DNA from: Epiperipatus broadwayi
Lineage: Eukaryota; Onychophora; Udeonychophora; Euonychophora; Peripatidae
Reading direction: 5' to 3'
Length of the DNA: 64,000 bases
Assembly: GCA_028023455.1 (NCBI GenBank)
Contig: JAQFVV010006200.1
Coordinates: 5,654,506 to 5,718,505, forward strand
Both the position numbers and the translations under genes were made by a program. Positions 59,112-64,000 of the stretch are shown here, one piece after another. Below the pieces are notes generated by a model, which had not been told where the DNA came from, ran no database searches, and saw only the letters and a program-made list of their open reading frames with translations. Numbering within the stretch: position 1 is the first letter of the stretch; each line of letters begins with the position of its first letter.

Positions 59112-59903
59112 GAAATAATCCAACACATTATCACATCTACCATACCATCATCACAAAACCTTCAGGAAAACCATATTCTTATTTAACTCTTTTTTGTCAC
59201 TATTTTTATTTAAGAAAACAATGAAACTCACTTTTAATGTAAGTAAGTTTACATAATGAGAAAACAGATTCATGGTGAATATGCTTCTGTTGACATGATA
59301 TTACAGTAAAACTCATTAGTTTAAAGTGAATATCGTAATTTGGTTATCTTTCAGTTAATTTTGGCATTTAAAAATATAATAATATTAAATATATTTTTAA
59401 GACTTCTTTAGTAGCACCAAAAAATTATAAATATAAAGATCTTACATATTTTTATTAGTACAGTTTTTGTTTGGGGAGAAGGTGAAATTGTTTTTTTTTA
59501 TTCTTTGGAATCAGCTCAAATGTCATGTTGTCTTCAGCCCAGCAATGGCAAGTTGCTATAGTAACTTTTAAAAATGATTTTTTTCGAGAAAAATAAAAAA
59601 ATAATTTTTAGAAAACGGTTTAACATTTCTTATGATTATCTGCTCTCTCCAAATACAAGGACTGACTACTGGTGAATATGAAACTGGTTTGAAGAAAATG
59701 ATGGAATAAAAATTAGATAGAATAACTTGGTATTGTGTGATTAAATGAAACAGGATATATTTAAAAGACAATGGCTTTCAATTATTAATACATAATTATT
59801 ATCAACTGCAATTGATAATAATTAGGTGTCAATAATTAAAAGTGCTTCTTTAATCTGATTATTATTTAATTTTTAAAAGTTAAATGCTGTGTGATTTATT
59901 ATA
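59112..59903. other. AT-rich spacer with a small perfect hairpin
   Basis: AATTATTATCAA and TTGATAATAATT form a perfect 12-bp stem with a CTGCAA-type loop near 59794-59823. Nothing else is recognised. Confidence 0.45.
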
Positions 59904-59905
59904 TA

Positions 59906-60786
59906 CACCTGGGTCTCGTTTTATGCGGTAGATAGGTTTCTCAGAAAATGCGCACAAAATAAACTTACCTTACCTTGAGAAATGGGGGATAGGTTCTGTA
60001 ATTTTCAGAAATCGGCATAAAAGCAAAGCAACAAGGAAAAATTATTTTAAAATTCGCATTAAAAAAATAAGGAAATAAAGTATGACTAATAAAAAATTTC
60101 AAATATTTGAAAAAAAATAATATAAGACAAACTTTTTTTACTTTTTTTATTAACTACAGTATTTAATTTTACATTTTTTCATATATATTTTAATCATTAC
60201 TGCTATTTGACAATATGCATTCAATTGTGAACTGGTAAAAAATCAGATTCGTGACATGATGTACAACTAGCGCCACTTTCAGTCTTGTGCTGTGTTAATA
60301 GTTTTCTGTTTCTATATTTAAAAAATGAGATCGCAATCAAAACAAAAAGATTATACATTATCATTAGAAAGATTATTTTCAGTTTATAAAATCTTCATTA
60401 TTATTTATTTTAAAAATCTAAAAAAATATTTATTTCTGTTATATCTAACAAAATACATTTTAGAAGTTTAAAATTTTTGAATATTTATTGCGATATTTTT
60501 ATAAGTAAATATAAATCTATTATTATTATTTACTCATTAGGATAAGTAGATTATTTACATAGAAGCTAAGATTCTAAATACAGCTGCAGGCCATATTCAC
60601 GTTAGCTGCTAATACAACGTTATATCTTTGGAAAAAAAAGTATTTCAAGTCAAAACTTTTTATTAATAATTTAAATTTCTTGATATCTAATAAATGTAGT
60701 GAAATATGAAAGATATTAAGAAGAAACATGAATCGCATAACTTCAAAATCGCATTAAAATAATCTGCATAAAACAAGAACCAAGTG
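59906..60786 (-). mobile_element. Tigger/pogo-like element, 881-bp copy
   Basis: The left end CACCTGGGTCTCGTTTTATG is identical to the 50.7-kb copy. The right end CATAAAACAAGAACCAAGTG is a mutated match. TA flanks both ends (59904-59905, 60787-60788). Internal text matches the first copy up to about 60290 and again near the right end (AAGAAACATGAATCGCAT), but the HTH-coding part and both nested inserts are absent. It is a non-autonomous deletion derivative whose right end is separated from the next element by only 14 bp. Confidence 0.87.
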
Positions 60787-60800
60787 TATATTGAATAAAT

Positions 60801-61762
60801 GGTAAAACTGACTGTTAGAGGCCACAACATTTTGCCCTCTATTTTTAAAAAAAACTATATTTTTTTTGTACTAAGTGTATCTAATTATACTAAATCTATC
60901 TAACTATAAATAAACTATATCTAACTATAAATGTTTTTACATAAAGGTTAATGCATTCATATCGGCTTTTTCAAACCAAATTGTGCAAATGCTTTTTGCG
61001 AGTGTTAAATAATAAATGAATACCCTCTGATCCATACAAGTTTCCTTTTATTGCTGCATAAATTCTATATCTTGTATGGGTCAGAGGGTATTCATTTATT
61101 ATTTAACACTCGCAAAAAGCGTTTGCACAATTTGGTTTGAAAAAGCCGATATGAATGTGATTACAGTTGTATACAGACGCTATAAAAAATAAATGCTGAT
61201 TTATAAAGGTTAATAGTAAAAAAAAAAAAAAAACTTACATTTTTATGCATAATTTTGAGCTATGCACATGAGGAAATTCGTGAAAACGGTGTCATGTTCA
61301 TGCATACCCCTTAATGCAAATTCCTTCAGATAGGATGGATAAAAGAAGTACGATTCATCGATCTCCACTATCCATGGTTCGAACTACGTTATTCTTACTT
61401 TTAATTGTAAAGTATATATAACTATAAATGTATTTTTTACATGAAGGTTAATAAATAAAATTAAAAAAAACTTGCAATGGAGATCGATAAATCGTACTTC
61501 TTTCATCCATTCTACTTGCAGGAATTTGCATTTAGGGGTATTGCACGAACATGACACCATTTTCATGAATTTCCTCGTGTACATAGCTCAAAACTACGCA
61601 TAAAAATGTAAGTTTATTTTTATTATTATTAACCTTTATGTAAAAACATTTATAGTTAAATATAGTTTATTTATAGTTAGATACACTTAATACGAAAAAA
61701 TACAGTTCAGTTTTTTAAAAATAGAGGATGAAATGTTGTGGCTGCTAACAGTCAGTTTTACC
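60801..61762. mobile_element. Mutator-like foldback element, 962 bp, triple hairpin
   Basis: The exact 9-bp TSD TGAATAAAT (60792-60800 and 61763-61771) directly abuts matching ends GGTAAAACTGACTGTTAG and CTAACAGTCAGTTTTACC. The outer arms (60801-60950 and 61622-61762) are long and diverged. Inside are two further hairpins: 60952-61040 with 61071-61157 (30-nt loop, nearly perfect) and 61232-61374 with 61470-61616. A 9-bp TSD with terminal inverted repeats over 100 bp is typical of Mutator-like elements. No transposase coding is present. Confidence 0.85.
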
Positions 61763-61771
61763 TGAATAAAT

Positions 61772-62683
61772 ATTAAATTCTTTTTCTATTAAGAGATAAC
61801 AATTTTTATTCATATTAATTATGCATTTAATTTTTTATTAATTATTTTGTTTAAGTGTATTTACCATATAGACTAAAATGATAATATAGTCTTACATAGT
61901 TCTCTCCACAGAAAACAACAAAGAAAATATTGCTTACCATATAGCCATCTGCTGGTTGAAATGAAAGTTTTTATGACTTTCTGCTTTATTTTATTTTTTA
62001 TAAAAGGATAATTTAGTACTCGTTTGCTGATCAAATAATTTGACAATTGGCTGTGTTGATTATAACCTAGGTAGATATTAGAAAAAATATAAATTTGAAA
62101 ATTCTCAATCACCTATAATAATAAAAAAATCAGCTTATCCAAATGTAAAATCCACCTTTCAGCATAGCAGGCAGATATATTAAGCACTGCTATAAATGAA
62201 TGTGTGATAAGAATTTTTGATAAATATTAATTGTTACTGTTTAACACATTTCATTATTTCTATTTTAACCAAATTGAAATCTTTAACAGTATTTACATTT
62301 GTAGAGTTTGAAATGATTCCAATTTTAATTTGGGCTATATACCATGAATAGTCTTTATTATGGAACATATTAATATGTTGCTGTTTTTATATATGCTATT
62401 AAAATTGTATATTTTTATTGTTAAGAGAAGTATTATTTATATGTATACAAAACAGTTTTTCTTTATATATATTTACATAAAAGATTGCACAATGCATCAA
62501 CAATTTACATGTCATTTGTAAAGTTGATCTCAGATACCATTTTGATGAATTTTTAGTTTTCCAATTTTGATTAATTTCTATTATTTTCTGATAATAAATT
62601 GTTTTATTATCTTATTATTAAAATTTATTATATAATTGGAATATTTGACATCAGTGATCTTTTTTTACTCTAGAGTTGCACAT
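61772..62683. other. AT-rich spacer
   Basis: Nothing recognised. Confidence 0.45.
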
Positions 62684-62700
62684 AAAAATACTGCTTATCA

Positions 62701-63771
62701 TCAGTCCACTAGAGGGAGCCAAGGACTCCAGTTAGCACTGTTTCTGGCTCTCTGATTCGTTCCCTTTTTTCTAGTTCAGGAAATTAAATTTCTCTAAAAC
62801 TATCCCTATTAAAAAGAGGAGTTTTTTAGTTCTCTTTTCATATACAAGCTATATCAACAATGTAATCACAAGTAAGCATAATTTCAACTTTTATAAAAAC
62901 GCTATGTAAATATATGGCAGCCATTAAAATTACAAACGATTTCTACAGAAATTTTACCTTTTAATGAAAATTTTCATTTCACTTAATTTTGTTGAATGAA
63001 TGAGAGGGTCCAGTTGTTGGGAGGACTCCCAGGGGTCTAAATCCTAGTTCTTTTGAGGGGAGGGGTCTGGGATGAGGGTGCTATGGTGATTGTTACCAAC
63101 ATTGGTTTTTCTCATTCACAAGATAGAAAAAATAACGTTATTTATGGTGATTCTTTAACGTTATCGTTATGAGTGATTTTATCCATGTATTATTGCAAAA
63201 TAGGTCGCAGTTTGGCCTCATGATTCTAATTGCAAGTGATCCACCTTATTTAATTTTATTACTTCCAATGTTGCTATTGATAGGGTTGGCCTTTTGCTGT
63301 TCAGGTGATTTTCATGATGGATTAGAATGGTTTTCAGCAGAGACATTTTGAAGCTTGGATTTTTTTTCCCTTGTTCTCCATTGGTTTTCCATAATTTTTC
63401 CAAAGTCTTCGGGATTGCTCTCTTGTGAAGATATTTAAGGCCATTTGGAAGAACTGAACAGTAGATTGATTTAGTCCTTATTTTATGTTATCTCCAAGTG
63501 TTTTCCTATTTCTTAACTTTCCCAATATTGTACTCCTAAAAGACTATTCATAATTGATTTCTAGACTTTACAAATAATTCCTAATTGTAACATTCATTTG
63601 TCTTTAATGGTTAATACAAACCCTTTCCACATCCCTTTCCCTTCCTCATATGTATCCTTCTCCCTTCACTATGTTGCTCCAGAATTTCATTTTTACCATT
63701 CTTTGTAAACCTCTTATTTAACTATATTCGTACCTTTTTTTTTAAGAATAAACTTTAATCACTGAGAAAAA
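62701..63771 (+). mobile_element. LINE-derived insertion with deleted centre, 1.07 kb
   Basis: An exact 17-bp TSD (AAAAATACTGCTTATCA at 62684-62700 and 63772-63788) brackets a poly(A)-ended insertion. Its last ~150 bp (63618-63771: CCCTTTCCACATCCCTTTCC, CATATGTATCCTTCT, AATAAACTTTAATCACTGAG) matches the 3' UTR and poly(A) signal of the LINE at 56970-58487. The remaining ~900 bp does not match that LINE's visible 3' half and contains no RT motif. It is likely the LINE 5' region (UTR or first ORF) joined to the 3' end, or an unrelated body using the same tail. Frames at 63169-63351 (+) and 63218-63403 (-) are short and unnamed. Confidence 0.75.
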
Positions 63772-63788
63772 AAAAATACTGCTTATCA

Positions 63789-63902
63789 CTGGAAAAAGAT
63801 AATCCTCAAAAATTATTTTGAGGATCTGATATGGTACTCCTATCTGCTTCATGTTAAAAGAAAAAAAATTGTTTTATCAATGTGAATCAAATATAAACTA
63901 GG
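63789..63902. other. Short spacer
   Basis: Nothing recognised. Confidence 0.4.
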
Positions 63903-64000
63903 AGTCATGTGATATTTATCAGCATATATGCTCTCACTCATGAAAACCACAAGCTAGAAACTAGGCTGGGGATATTGGATGAGTAGGCACTATATAGGGT
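63903..64000. mobile_element. Hairpin retroposon, partial, cut by window end
   Basis: GTCATGTGATATTTAT (63904-63919) resembles the reversed leader of the family. GCTAGAAACTAGGCTGGGGA and TATTGGATGAGTAGGCACTA match its loop and arm start. The leader and loop are not in the same relative orientation as at 19321-19493, so rearrangement or two adjacent pieces is possible. The window ends inside it. Confidence 0.55.

Noticed and set aside
1-64000. CRISPR arrays, rRNA genes, prophage, operons or bacterial promoters
   Set aside because: No regularly spaced short repeats, rRNA text or dense coding; all positive evidence points to animal nuclear DNA.

Overview
The window looks like intergenic or intronic DNA from an animal, probably an AT-rich invertebrate. 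It is very A+T rich, has no long open reading frame, and lacks rRNA genes, intact functional tRNA genes, operons and ribosome binding sites. It is crowded with eukaryotic transposon debris: non-LTR retrotransposons of three kinds, tRNA-derived SINEs, Tigger/pogo-like, hAT-like and Mutator-like DNA elements, and foldback elements. The species cannot be fixed from the sequence. Chelicerates, molluscs and cnidarians are all compatible. I see no intact protein-coding gene. The only candidate host coding pieces are a broken histone H2A-like pseudogene (12539-12763, +) and a speculative first exon with a good donor site (23680-23715, -).

Layout. 0-11 kb: AT-rich spacer, a 131-bp tandem duplication, a tRNA-type SINE piece, a 175-bp foldback, and two copies (5928-6029, 10581-10688) of a compact retroposon that is essentially one tRNA-like cloverleaf with an extended acceptor stem and 15-bp target-site duplications (TSDs). 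12-16 kb: the H2A-like pseudogene and a zinc-finger-type LINE relic. 19-21 kb: a hairpin retroposon copy, two RTE-like LINE fragments lying tail to tail, and a 450-bp foldback. 24-36 kb: SINE pieces, a 141-bp repeat shared with 15.8 kb, a hairpin retroposon deletion copy, and a hAT remnant that keeps the C-terminal end of its transposase. 38-45.6 kb: the best full copy of the hairpin retroposon, a 58-bp deletion copy, a 2.5-kb Jockey-like LINE decayed past ORF detection, and a 1.27-kb inverted-repeat element carrying a T-rich minisatellite. 50-52 kb: a transposon nest in which a hAT-like MITE lies in a Tigger-like element, itself inside a SINE that forms a palindrome with a second SINE. 53-64 kb: RTE-related pieces, a 1.5-kb LINE 3' end with poly(A), a foldback with a tRNA-like core, a second Tigger copy abutting a 962-bp Mutator-like triple-hairpin element with a 9-bp TSD, an internally deleted LINE-like insertion, and a hairpin retroposon cut by the window end.

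The most unusual feature is the hairpin retroposon family (19.3, 31.8, 38.1, 40.8, 53.2 and 63.9 kb). Copies share a 5' leader and a 3' end reading GCCTGTTTT. Four have 10-14-bp TSDs. The fullest copy holds a ~96-bp-armed hairpin, and shorter copies lack some or all of it. No tRNA or other recognisable small-RNA promoter is visible. All identifications come from reading the sequence. No database search was run, and distances and identities are by eye.
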